Source: Sphingomonas sp.
GTDB lineage: Bacteria > Pseudomonadota > Alphaproteobacteria > Sphingomonadales > Sphingomonadaceae
Assembly: GCF_013812825.1 (NCBI RefSeq)
Contig: NZ_JACCSU010000045.1
Location: forward strand, 1-64,000
DNA: 64,000 nucleotides
Direction of reading: 5' to 3'
Position 1 is the stretch's first letter. The number at the start of each line of letters is the position of its first letter. The position numbers were made by a program, and so were the translations under genes. The notes beneath the pieces were generated by a model that was not told the origin of the DNA, made no database searches, and saw only the letters and a list, made by a program, of their open reading frames with translations. This document shows, piece by piece, positions 57,459 to 64,000 of the stretch.

Positions 57459-57545
57459 GGTTCGGGATGCACATAGTGCCGCGGTGCGCCTTGTCCAAGG
57501 CTCGGGCGCAATGCTAGCGGCTTTGACCGACAGGAGAGCCCCACG

Positions 57546-58709
57546 ATGTCCGATCCCGGCCTCGACTTCGACCTCGGCGAGATGGGCGAGGCGATCCGCG
57601 ACACGACGCGGCGCTTCGCGGCCGACAAGATCGCCCCGATCGCCGCCGAGATCGACGAGAAGGACGAATTCCCGCGCCATTTGTGGCCGCAGATGGGCGA
57701 GCTCGGGCTGCACGGCATCACGGTCGAGGAGGAATGGGGCGGGCTCGGGCTCGGCTATCTCGAGCATGTCGTTGCCCAGGAGGAAGTGGCCCGGGCCTCG
57801 GCTTCGGTCGGCCTCAGCTACGGCGCCCACTCCAACCTGTGCGTCAACCAGATCCGCCGCTGGGGCAACGATGAGCAGAAGCGCAAATATCTGCCCAGGC
57901 TGATCAGCGGCGAGCATGTCGGCTCGCTGGCGATGAGCGAGGCCGGCGCCGGGTCGGATGTCATCGGGATGAAACTGAAGGCCGAGAAAAGCGGCAACGG
58001 CTACCGGCTCAACGGCACCAAATTCTGGATCACCAACGGCTCCGACGCCGATGTCCTGGTGGTCTACGCCAAGACCGGGCCCGGGGGCGGCAACCCCAGC
58101 AAAGGCATCACCACCTTCCTGATCGAAAAAGGCATGGACGGGTTCTCGACCGGCCAGAGCGTCGACAAGCTGGGCATGCGCGGGTCACCGACCAGCGAAC
58201 TGGTGTTCGACGACTGCTTCGTTCCTCCCGAGAACGTGATGGGCGAGGAGAACGGCGGCGCGAAGGTGCTGATGAGCGGGCTCGATTACGAGCGCACGGT
58301 GCTCGCCGGGATCCAGATCGGGATCATGCAGGCGTGCCTCGACGTCGTGCTGCCTTATGTCCGCGAGCGCAAGCAGTTCGGCCAGCCGATCGGCAGCTTC
58401 CAGCTGATGCAGGCCAAGATCGCCGACATGTACGTCGCGCTGAATTCGGCTCGGGCCTATGTCTACCAGGTCGCCCGGGCGTGCGACGCAGGGCGAACGA
58501 CGCGCTTCGACGCTGCCGGGGCGATCCTTCTGGCGAGCGAGAACGCGGTCAAGGTCGCGGGCGAAGCGATCCAGGCGCTGGGCGGGGCCGGCTATACCAA
58601 GGACTGGCCGGTCGAGCGCTATTTCCGCGACGCCAAGCTGCTCGATATCGGCGCCGGCACCAACGAGATCCGGCGAATGCTGATCGGCCGCGAATTGATC
58701 GGGGCATGA
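57546..58709 (+). CDS. Acyl-CoA dehydrogenase, isovaleryl-CoA dehydrogenase type
   Basis: Flavoenzyme of 387 residues. The catalytic Glu is in [11 protein letters not shown] near residue 249, the position that marks isovaleryl-CoA dehydrogenases; most other acyl-CoA dehydrogenases have Glu later in the chain. FAD-binding and substrate segments such as [10 protein letters not shown] near residue 131 and the Q-A-L-G-G-A-G-Y motif are present. It starts the leucine-degradation cluster with the following carboxylase beta gene, whose ATG overlaps its stop (ATGA). A good ribosome binding site (AGGAGAG) precedes the start. Confidence 0.94.
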   Translation: MSDPGLDFDLGEMGEAIRDTTRRFAADKIAPIAAEIDEKDEFPRHLWPQMGELGLHGITVEEEWGGLGLGYLEHVVAQEEVARASASVGLSYGAHSNLCVNQIRRWGNDEQKRKYLPRLISGEHVGSLAMSEAGAGSDVIGMKLKAEKSGNGYRLNGTKFWITNGSDADVLVVYAKTGPGGGNPSKGITTFLIEKGMDGFSTGQSVDKLGMRGSPTSELVFDDCFVPPENVMGEENGGAKVLMSGLDYERTVLAGIQIGIMQACLDVVLPYVRERKQFGQPIGSFQLMQAKIADMYVALNSARAYVYQVARACDAGRTTRFDAAGAILLASENAVKVAGEAIQALGGAGYTKDWPVERYFRDAKLLDIGAGTNEIRRMLIGRELIGA

Positions 58710-60307
58710 GCGCGCCGCGGATCGACACCAAGGTCTCCCTCGACGGCGAGGAGTTCAAGGCGCGCGCCAAGCATAATCGCTCGCTCGCCGAGAAGCTTCG
58801 CGCCGACGTTGCCCGGGCGGCGCTCGGCGGGACCCAGAAGCACCGCGACCGCCATGCCGAGCGCGGCAAATTGCTTCCTCGGACTCGCGTCGAGCGGCTG
58901 CTGGACCCGGGCTCGCCGTTCCTCGAGATCGGCCAGCTCGCGGCGTTCGACCTGTACGACGGCGAAGTGCCGGGCGCGGGGATGATCGCCGGCATCGGCC
59001 GGGTCGCGGGCCGGCAGGCGATGATCGTCGCCAACGACGCAACGGTCAAAGGCGGCACCTATTATCCGCTGACGGTCAAGAAGCATCTGCGGGCTCAGGA
59101 GATCGCCGAGGCCAACCGGCTGCCGTGCATCTATCTGGTCGACTCCGGCGGCGCCAATCTGCCGCACCAGGCCGAGGTGTTCCCCGACCGCGACCATTTC
59201 GGGCGGATCTTCTTCAACCAGGCCAACATGAGCGCCAAGGGCATCGCCCAGATCGCCTGCGTGATGGGCAGCTGCACCGCCGGCGGCGCCTACGTGCCGG
59301 CGATGAGCGACGAGAGCGTCATCGTCCGCAACCAGGGCACGATCTTCCTCGCCGGGCCGCCGCTGGTGAAAGCCGCGACCGGCGAGGAAATCTCGAGCGA
59401 GGACCTCGGCGGCGGTGACCTGCATGCGCGCAAATCGGGGGTCGTCGACCATCTCGCCGATAACGACGAGCATGCGCTGACCATCGTCCGCGACATCGTC
59501 TCGCACCTCGGCTCGGAACGTGGCGCCGAGATCGAGGCGCGCGAGCCGCGCCCGCCGCTGCACGCCGCCGAGGAGCTGTACGGGCTGATCCCGGAGGACG
59601 TTCGCGAGCCCTATGACGTGCGCGAGCTGATCGCTCGGCTGGTCGACGGGTCCGAACTGCACGAGTTCAAGCCCTTGTTCGGCTCGACCCTGATCACGGG
59701 GTTCGCCCACATCTGGGGGATTCCGGTCGCGATCCTCGCCAACAACGGCGTCCTGTTCTCCGAAAGCGCGGTCAAGGGCGCGCATTTCATCGAGCTCGCC
59801 TGCCAGCGTCGGATCCCGCTGCTGTTCCTGCAGAACATCTCGGGCTTCATGGTCGGCGGCAAATATGAGGCGGAGGGCATCGCCAAGCATGGCGCCAAGC
59901 TGGTCACCGCGGTGGCGACCGCGCAGGTGCCCAAGATCACGGTCCTGATCGGCGGCAGCTTCGGCGCCGGCAATTACGGAATGGCCGGACGCGCCTACAG
60001 CCCGCGCTTCCTGTTCACCTGGCCCAACAGCCGGATCAGCGTGATGGGCGGCGAGCAGGCGGCCTCGGTGCTCGCCACCGTCCACCGCGACGCCGACAAA
60101 TGGACGCCCGAACAGGCCGAGGCCTTCAAGGCTCCGATCCGCGAGGATTACGAGGCGCAGGGCAACCCCTGGCACGCGACCTCGCGGCTGTGGGACGACG
60201 GCATCATCGATCCAGTCCAGACCCGCGACGTCCTTGGCCTGGCGTTCGCCGCCTGCCTCAACGCGCCGATCCCCGAGCGCGCGCAGTTCGGCGTGTTCCG
60301 GATGTGA
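58706..60307 (+). CDS. Methylcrotonoyl-CoA carboxylase beta subunit (acyl-CoA carboxyltransferase)
   Basis: Carboxyltransferase of 533 residues. The N-terminal part has the R-x-R-I-E-R-L-L-D-P-type segment ([13 protein letters not shown]), the centre shows G-G-A-N-L-P-H-Q and C-T-A-G-G-A-Y-V-P, and the C-terminal half [12 protein letters not shown]. Next to isovaleryl-CoA dehydrogenase, methylcrotonoyl-CoA is the likely substrate in leucine breakdown. The biotin-containing alpha subunit is not in the window; the next gene is unrelated TlyA. The start overlaps the upstream stop. Confidence 0.93.
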   Translation: MSAPRIDTKVSLDGEEFKARAKHNRSLAEKLRADVARAALGGTQKHRDRHAERGKLLPRTRVERLLDPGSPFLEIGQLAAFDLYDGEVPGAGMIAGIGRVAGRQAMIVANDATVKGGTYYPLTVKKHLRAQEIAEANRLPCIYLVDSGGANLPHQAEVFPDRDHFGRIFFNQANMSAKGIAQIACVMGSCTAGGAYVPAMSDESVIVRNQGTIFLAGPPLVKAATGEEISSEDLGGGDLHARKSGVVDHLADNDEHALTIVRDIVSHLGSERGAEIEAREPRPPLHAAEELYGLIPEDVREPYDVRELIARLVDGSELHEFKPLFGSTLITGFAHIWGIPVAILANNGVLFSESAVKGAHFIELACQRRIPLLFLQNISGFMVGGKYEAEGIAKHGAKLVTAVATAQVPKITVLIGGSFGAGNYGMAGRAYSPRFLFTWPNSRISVMGGEQAASVLATVHRDADKWTPEQAEAFKAPIREDYEAQGNPWHATSRLWDDGIIDPVQTRDVLGLAFAACLNAPIPERAQFGVFRM

Positions 60308-61042
60308 ATGGCGAAGGTACGGGCCGACCAGTTGCTCGTCGCTCGAGGGCTGGCTGACAGCCGGACCCGGGCGCAGGCTTTGATCCTCGCCGGGAGCGTG
60401 TTTTCCGGTGACCGGCGCGTCGCCAAGGCCGGCGACCTGCTCGCCGAGGACGCACCGCTGGAGGTCAAGGGCCGCGATCATCCGTGGGTGTCGCGGGGCG
60501 GGGTCAAGCTCGACCACGGGGTGACGCATTTCGGCTTCGACGTCGCCGGTGCGGTGGCGCTCGATATCGGCTCGTCGACCGGCGGCTTCACCGACGTGCT
60601 CCTGAGCCGCGGCGCGGCCAAGGTTTATGCGGTCGACGTCGGCACCAACCAGCTGGCCTGGAAGCTTCGCCAGGACCCGCGGGTGGTGGTCCACGAGCAG
60701 GTCAACGCGCGCTACCTCGACGAGTCGGTCGTCCCGGAGCCGGTCGATGTGGTCGTTTGCGACGCCAGCTTTATCGGGCTGTCCAAGGTGCTTGGCCCCG
60801 CGCTCGGGCTCGCCAGGCCGGGCGCCAGGCTGGTGGCGCTGGTCAAGCCTCAGTTCGAGGCGGGGCGAGAGGAAGTCGGCAAGGGCGGGGTGGTGCGCGA
60901 CCAAAATGTCCGCCGCCGCGTTTGCGACCAGGCGGCGGACTGGGTCGCGTCGCAGGGCTGGACCGTGCTCGGCATCGCCGAGAGCCCGATCACCGGGCCC
61001 GAAGGCAATGTCGAATATCTCCTCGGCGCGGTGAAAGACTAA
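60308..61042 (+). CDS. tlyA: TlyA family rRNA (cytidine-2'-O)-methyltransferase
   Basis: A 244-residue protein with an N-terminal S4 RNA-binding domain (about residues 5-65) and a C-terminal FtsJ-like methyltransferase domain. The SAM-binding loop is D-I-G-S-S-T-G-G-F-T-D near residue 87, and the catalytic segments include V-C-D-A-S-F-I and V-K-P-Q-F-E. TlyA adds 2'-O-methyl groups to cytidines in 16S and in some species 23S rRNA, and some homologues were first named haemolysins. The ATG directly follows the carboxylase stop. It separates two catabolic genes from the small downstream genes. Confidence 0.92.
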   Translation: MAKVRADQLLVARGLADSRTRAQALILAGSVFSGDRRVAKAGDLLAEDAPLEVKGRDHPWVSRGGVKLDHGVTHFGFDVAGAVALDIGSSTGGFTDVLLSRGAAKVYAVDVGTNQLAWKLRQDPRVVVHEQVNARYLDESVVPEPVDVVVCDASFIGLSKVLGPALGLARPGARLVALVKPQFEAGREEVGKGGVVRDQNVRRRVCDQAADWVASQGWTVLGIAESPITGPEGNVEYLLGAVKD

Positions 61043-61133
61043 CCCGCGTTTCAAGGCGAGGGGGCACTGGCGGTTGCGGCCCCGGCACCCTATCTGGCGC
61101 GCAACGGGACGATCATCCCGAGGGAGACCAGTG

Positions 61134-61454
61134 ATGCAGTCCGAGAACCGCCTGTTCGACGACCTGGTGAAGATGGTGAACGGCGTCGCCGGCACCATGG
61201 CCGGGGCCGGCCGCGAAGCCGAGGGCGCGATGCGCGAGCGGATGCGCGAGTGGATCGGCGGCGTGGATTTCGTCGGCCGCGACGAGTTCGAGGCGGTCAA
61301 AGCGATGGCCGCCGCGGCGCGTGACGAGAATGAGATCCTCAAAAGCCGGATCGCCGCGCTCGAGGCCAAGGTCGCCGGGCCGGCGGCCGGGACCGCCAAG
61401 GCCAGGCGCGGGCCCGGTCCGGGCGCGAAACCGAAACCGGAGGCTCGGCCCTGA
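61134..61454 (+). CDS. ubiK: UbiK family accessory factor
   Basis: A 106-residue helical protein of the UbiK (BMFP) family, which assists ubiquinone synthesis with the UbiJ complex and binds lipids. The N-terminus has N-R-L-F-D-D-L-V-K-M-V-N-G-V, and the middle and C-terminal half form a coiled-coil region (A-A-A-R-D-E-N-E-I-L-K-S-R-I-A-A-L-E) followed by a basic, proline-rich tail. The ATG at 61134 begins a family-like N-terminus. The stop TGA overlaps the CTG start proposed for the next gene (CTGA). No other ubiquinone genes are nearby. Confidence 0.88.
   Translation: MQSENRLFDDLVKMVNGVAGTMAGAGREAEGAMRERMREWIGGVDFVGRDEFEAVKAMAAAARDENEILKSRIAALEAKVAGPAAGTAKARRGPGPGAKPKPEARP
61439..61443 (+). 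promoter_or_regulatory. GGAGG ribosome binding site for the YbjN gene
   Basis: A perfect GGAGG lies seven bases before the CTG at 61451. It supports translation from this non-standard start, because no ATG, GTG or TTG occurs near it in frame. Confidence 0.7.
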
Positions 61455-61969
61455 GCGAGACCGACGAGCAGGAAGAGCGCGACGAGCGCGACGATGGGGC
61501 TCCGATCGAGGTACTCGAGCAGTATTTCGACGCCCGCGGCTGGGCGTGCGAGCGCTCGGGGGAAGGGGAGATCGTCGCCTCGGCGACCGGCAGCTGGGCG
61601 CAATATGAGCTTCGCGGCGTCTGGCGCCCCGAGGACCAGGTGCTGCAGTTCCTCGCTTTCCCCGACATCAAGGTCGCGGTCGAAAAGCGCGCCGCGATCT
61701 ACGAGGCCCTGGGGCTGATCAACGAGCAATTGTGGCTCGGCCATTTCGAGATGTGGTCGGGCTCCGGGCTGATCGTCTTCCGTCACGCGACCATCCTCGA
61801 CGCGCGCGAAGGCGACGGCCTCAGCCTCGAGCAGGCCGAAGCCATCACCGAGGCCGCAATGGAGGAATGCGAGCGCTTCTACCCGGTGTTCCAGTTCGTC
61901 CTGTGGGGCGGGAAATCGCCGGGCGAGGCGATCGCCGCAGCGCTGATCGACACGCATGGGGAAGCCTGA
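61451..61969 (+). CDS. YbjN domain-containing protein with a CTG start
   Basis: A protein of 172 residues of the YbjN family (type III secretion chaperone-like fold, role unclear, linked to stress or motility in enterics). Conserved sequence such as V-L-E-Q-Y-F-D-A-R-G-W near residue 20 starts soon after CTG 61451. Back to the previous in-frame stop at 61331 there is no ATG, GTG or TTG, and the first such codon downstream is a GTG at 61640, inside the domain. CTG with GGAGG seven bases upstream, overlapping the ubiK stop as CTGA, is the best start. Its stop overlaps the proC gene. Confidence 0.87.
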   Translation: MSETDEQEERDERDDGAPIEVLEQYFDARGWACERSGEGEIVASATGSWAQYELRGVWRPEDQVLQFLAFPDIKVAVEKRAAIYEALGLINEQLWLGHFEMWSGSGLIVFRHATILDAREGDGLSLEQAEAITEAAMEECERFYPVFQFVLWGGKSPGEAIAAALIDTHGEA

Positions 61970-62783
61970 CGTGGTCGCCCTTCCCACCCCCAGCTGGTTC
62001 GTCGGCTGCGGCAACATGGCCGGGGCGATGGTCGAAGGCTGGCGCTCGGGCGGAGTCGATTTGTCGGGTGCGGTCGCGATCCGGCCGAGCGGCGAGCCGG
62101 TCGAAGGCGTTCGGACCGTGAAATCGATGGGTGAAGCTGGCGAGCCGCCGAAGCTCGCCGTCCTCGGCTTCAAGCCCCAGAAGCTCGACGAGGTCGCGCC
62201 CGAGTTCGCCCGGCTGCTGACCGAGGAGACCGTGGTCGTGTCCATCCTCGCTGGAGTCGAGGCGGCGACCCTGCGCACCCGCTTCCTGCGGGCCCGCTCG
62301 ATTGTCCGCGCGGCGCCCAATTTGCCCGTCTCGATCCGCCGCGGAGTGATCGCGCTCTACAGCGACGACGCCGAGGATTCGCTGCGTACGCAGCTGTCCG
62401 AGCTTGCGGCGATGCTCGGCTATGCGGTGTGGACGAACAGCGAAGCGACGTTGGCGGCGATCGGCTCGGTCGCCGGGGCTGGCCCCGCCTATGCCGCGCG
62501 CTTCATCGCCGCGCTCGCCAAGGCCGGACAGCGGCGCGGGCTGCCGGATTCACTGGCCGCCACGATCGCGCTCGAGACCGTGCTCGGGACCGCCTGGCTC
62601 GGCGCGGCGAGCCGCGAGCCGATGGACGGGATCGCCCGCCGCGTCGCCAGCCCGAACGGCACCACCGAGGCCGGGCTTGCCGTCCTCGATCCGCATCTCG
62701 ACAATCTGATTGCCGCGACCATCGACGCCGCCGCCCGTCGCAGCGCCGAGCTCGCCGAGGAAGCCGCCGACCGGTCGAGTTGA
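61956..62783 (+). CDS. proC: Pyrroline-5-carboxylate reductase
   Basis: Last step of proline synthesis: reduces pyrroline-5-carboxylate with NAD(P)H. The protein is 275 residues. The N-terminal nucleotide-binding motif F-V-G-C-G-N-M-A-G-A-M lies near residue 15. The R-A-A-P-N-L-P segment and G-S-V-A-G-A-G-P-A-Y near residue 168 are the family signatures, and the C-terminal S-P-N-G-T-T-E-A-G-L matches the usual end of the domain. The ATG at 61956 overlaps the YbjN gene by 14 bases; a GTG at 61971 is an alternative with a better ribosome binding site (GGGGAAG). Confidence 0.93.
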   Translation: MGKPDVVALPTPSWFVGCGNMAGAMVEGWRSGGVDLSGAVAIRPSGEPVEGVRTVKSMGEAGEPPKLAVLGFKPQKLDEVAPEFARLLTEETVVVSILAGVEAATLRTRFLRARSIVRAAPNLPVSIRRGVIALYSDDAEDSLRTQLSELAAMLGYAVWTNSEATLAAIGSVAGAGPAYAARFIAALAKAGQRRGLPDSLAATIALETVLGTAWLGAASREPMDGIARRVASPNGTTEAGLAVLDPHLDNLIAATIDAAARRSAELAEEAADRSS

Positions 62784-62831
62784 TTCCACCTGACCGCTGT
62801 CTTACGCCGCTTGGCTCAACAGGGAATTTGC

Positions 62832-63722
62832 ATGGCCGAGCAGCGCAGCTTCGACGATCGCGACGGGTGGATCTGGTTCGACGGCAAGCTCGTCCCTTGG
62901 CGCGAGGCCAATGCCCATGTCCTGACCCACGCACTGCATTACGCGAGCAGCGTGTTCGAGGGCCAGCGGGCGTACAACGGCGAGATCTTCAAGCTCAACG
63001 AGCACAGCCGGAGGCTGCACGAGAGCGCGAAAATCCTCGGCTTCGAGATCCCGTGGAGCGTCGCTGAGGTGGACTCGGCGTGCAAGGAAGTCCTCAAGGC
63101 CAACAAGCTGGTCGACGCCTATATGCGTCCGGTCGCCTGGCGCGGATCGGAGCAGATGGGGGTGACCGCCCGCGGCACCAAGCCGCATCTCGCCATCGCC
63201 GCTTGGGAATGGGGCAAATATTTCGACCCGGCCTTGGCCGAGAACGGCATCCGCCTCGACATTGCGCGTTATCGCCGCCCCGCGCCCTACACCGCCCCGG
63301 TCCATTCGAAGGCCGCCGGGCTGTACATGATCTGCACTCTGTCGCGGCAGCAGGCGGAAAGCCGCGGCTTCGACGACGCATTGATGCTCGACTGGCGCGG
63401 CCAGGTGGCCGAGGCGACCGGCGCCAATGTGTTTTTCGTCCGCGACGGGGCGCTTCACACTCCGAGCCCCGACTGCTTCCTCGACGGGATCACCCGGCGC
63501 ACGGTGATGGACCTTGCCCGGAACCGCGGAGTCGAGGTGGTCGAGCGGGCGATCTGGCCCGAGGAGCTCGAGAGCTTCGAGCAGATGTTCCTGACCGGAA
63601 GCGCCGCCGAAGTGACGTTCGTGCAGTCGGCGGGCCCGTGGAGCTTCGCGGTCGGCGACCTGTCGCGTGCACTTGCCCGGGATTACGACGACACGGTCAA
63701 CGGGCGCATTGCAAACAGCTGA
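62832..63722 (+). CDS. ilvE: Branched-chain amino acid aminotransferase
   Basis: PLP-dependent class IV transaminase of 296 residues, interconverting Leu, Ile and Val with their 2-oxo acids. The family start W-I-W-F-D-G-K-L-V-P-W is near residue 14, followed by H-A-L-H-Y-A-S-S-V-F-E-G. The PLP lysine lies in P-V-H-S-K-A-A-G-L-Y-M near residue 160. The E-A-T-G-A-N-V-F segment and the ending F-L-T-G-S-A-A-E-V-T near residue 257 are typical. The ATG at 62832 has AGGGAA upstream. A link to the leucine genes nearby is suggestive but not proven. The tRNA gene follows after 76 bases. Confidence 0.93.
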   Translation: MAEQRSFDDRDGWIWFDGKLVPWREANAHVLTHALHYASSVFEGQRAYNGEIFKLNEHSRRLHESAKILGFEIPWSVAEVDSACKEVLKANKLVDAYMRPVAWRGSEQMGVTARGTKPHLAIAAWEWGKYFDPALAENGIRLDIARYRRPAPYTAPVHSKAAGLYMICTLSRQQAESRGFDDALMLDWRGQVAEATGANVFFVRDGALHTPSPDCFLDGITRRTVMDLARNRGVEVVERAIWPEELESFEQMFLTGSAAEVTFVQSAGPWSFAVGDLSRALARDYDDTVNGRIANS

Positions 63723-63798
63723 CGGGCACCACCAGCCCTTTTCTCATCGCTTTCCGAGGGTATAAGCGCCATCTCTCCCGCATGACGGGCTCGCCTGC

Positions 63799-63873
63799 TG
63801 GGGCGTCGCCAAGTGGTAAGGCACCGGTTTTTGGTACCGGCATTCGCAGGTTCGAATCCTGCCGCCCCAGCCA
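63799..63873 (+). tRNA. tRNA-Gln (anticodon TTG)
   Basis: A complete tRNA fold: acceptor arms TGGGGCG and CGCCCCA, a D-arm around GCCAAGTGGTAAGGC, anticodon stem CCGGT/ACCGG with loop TTTTGGT (anticodon TTG, reading CAA), and a T-arm GCAGGTTCGAATCCTGC. The discriminator base is G and CCA is encoded at 63871-63873. Confidence 0.97.
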
Positions 63874-63929
63874 GTACTTCGCTCGATTTCAGCTTCCCCT
63901 TTGCAGGACGGGACCTCTAGCTGTGGTGA

Positions 63930-64000
63930 TCAGAGCGTCGCGGCCTTCATTGCTGAAACAAACTCAACCACTCGTTTACAAGGTTCAGTTTCCAAGGTTA
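63930..64000 (-). CDS. Possible 3' end of a gene entering from the right edge
   Basis: On the minus strand, a reading frame runs in from the window edge to a TGA at 63930-63932. The visible residues end R-V-V-E-F-V-S-A-M-K-A-A-T-L. Only about 23 codons are visible, so the call is tentative. The stretch is clearly lower in GC than the rest of the window and lies directly after tRNA-Gln. Confidence 0.35.
   Translation of the reverse strand, partial: TLETEPCKRVVEFVSAMKAATL

Noticed and set aside
58619-62320. A 1233-codon minus-strand open frame across the acyl-CoA dehydrogenase to proC region
   Set aside because: It is antisense to well-identified genes with intact motifs. In DNA of this GC content, the frame opposite a coding strand often lacks stops. 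Its translation shows no recognisable domain.
1-64000. CRISPR arrays, insertion sequences, prophage or restriction systems
   Set aside because: I looked for regular spaced repeats, transposase or phage motifs and methylase or nuclease pairs and saw none.

Overview
The window is about 67% GC and densely coded, with many 4-base ATGA or GTGA gene overlaps. Several features point to an alphaproteobacterium of the order Sphingomonadales (Sphingomonas or a close relative): a circularly permuted two-piece tmRNA, a UrcA-family protein, small SWIB and UbiK proteins, a HisKA_2 sensor kinase, TonB/ExbB/ExbD clusters, and intergenic palindromes of kinds familiar from sphingomonad genomes. The placement rests on gene content and style; no database search was run. 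The sequence looks like ordinary chromosome from end to end. No insertion sequence, prophage or CRISPR array is visible.

Layout. 1-3272: CCA-adding enzyme, CoA pyrophosphatase and DUF1285 on the minus strand; then a PTR1/FolM-like reductase and FolB. 3474-6568: TonB, ExbB and three ExbD paralogues. 6643-9984: glmU, glmS and a tiny membrane ORF. 9940-17138: LysR regulator, UrcA, GFA protein, alanine racemase, then nth, dapB, a DUF72 gene, a SnoaL-like lipoprotein and a histidine kinase on the minus strand. 17139-20249: sirtuin, then era, rnc and lepB on the minus strand. 20331-25991: pgi, gor, a PYROXD2-like oxidoreductase and a CoA transferase. 25995-28018: XpaC/TelA pair. 28268-30419: three TadE/TadG proteins. 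30426-37503: enoyl-CoA hydratase, transaldolase-like enzyme, TPR protein, DUF484, XerC, a membrane protein and a dicarboxylate symporter. 37700-39844: a 31-codon exported-peptide ORF facing a LytTR two-component system. 39986-46370: small and hypothetical proteins, an RNA-repair-like pair, an Mpl-like ligase, LD-carboxypeptidase, SWIB protein, extensin-like protein, NUDIX hydrolase and a lipoprotein. 46479-46949: ssrA with its promoter, followed by an array of three hairpins. 46949-54212: mscL, LemA, two TPM proteins, NUDIX, M3 peptidase, phosphoesterase and nadC. 54291-63722: a nitronate monooxygenase-like enzyme, SH3 protein, leucine-catabolism genes, TlyA, UbiK, YbjN, proC and ilvE. 63799-64000: tRNA-Gln and the edge of a lower-GC region.

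How the genes work together. Much of the window serves the cell envelope: UDP-GlcNAc supply (glmS, glmU), D-alanine and diaminopimelate (alr, dapB), wall recycling (Mpl-like ligase, LD-carboxypeptidase), signal peptidase, TonB energisation and mscL. A second theme is RNA and translation (CCA enzyme, rnc, era, tlyA, ssrA). A third is acyl-CoA and leucine catabolism.

Most unusual observations: three consecutive hairpins with different stems but the same 13-nt core in the loop, between ssrA and mscL; two genes whose natural start falls on a non-standard codon (CTG for YbjN, apparently ATC for DUF72); a 31-codon exported peptide next to a LytTR sensor/regulator pair; and palindromic repeats that fill two divergent promoter regions.
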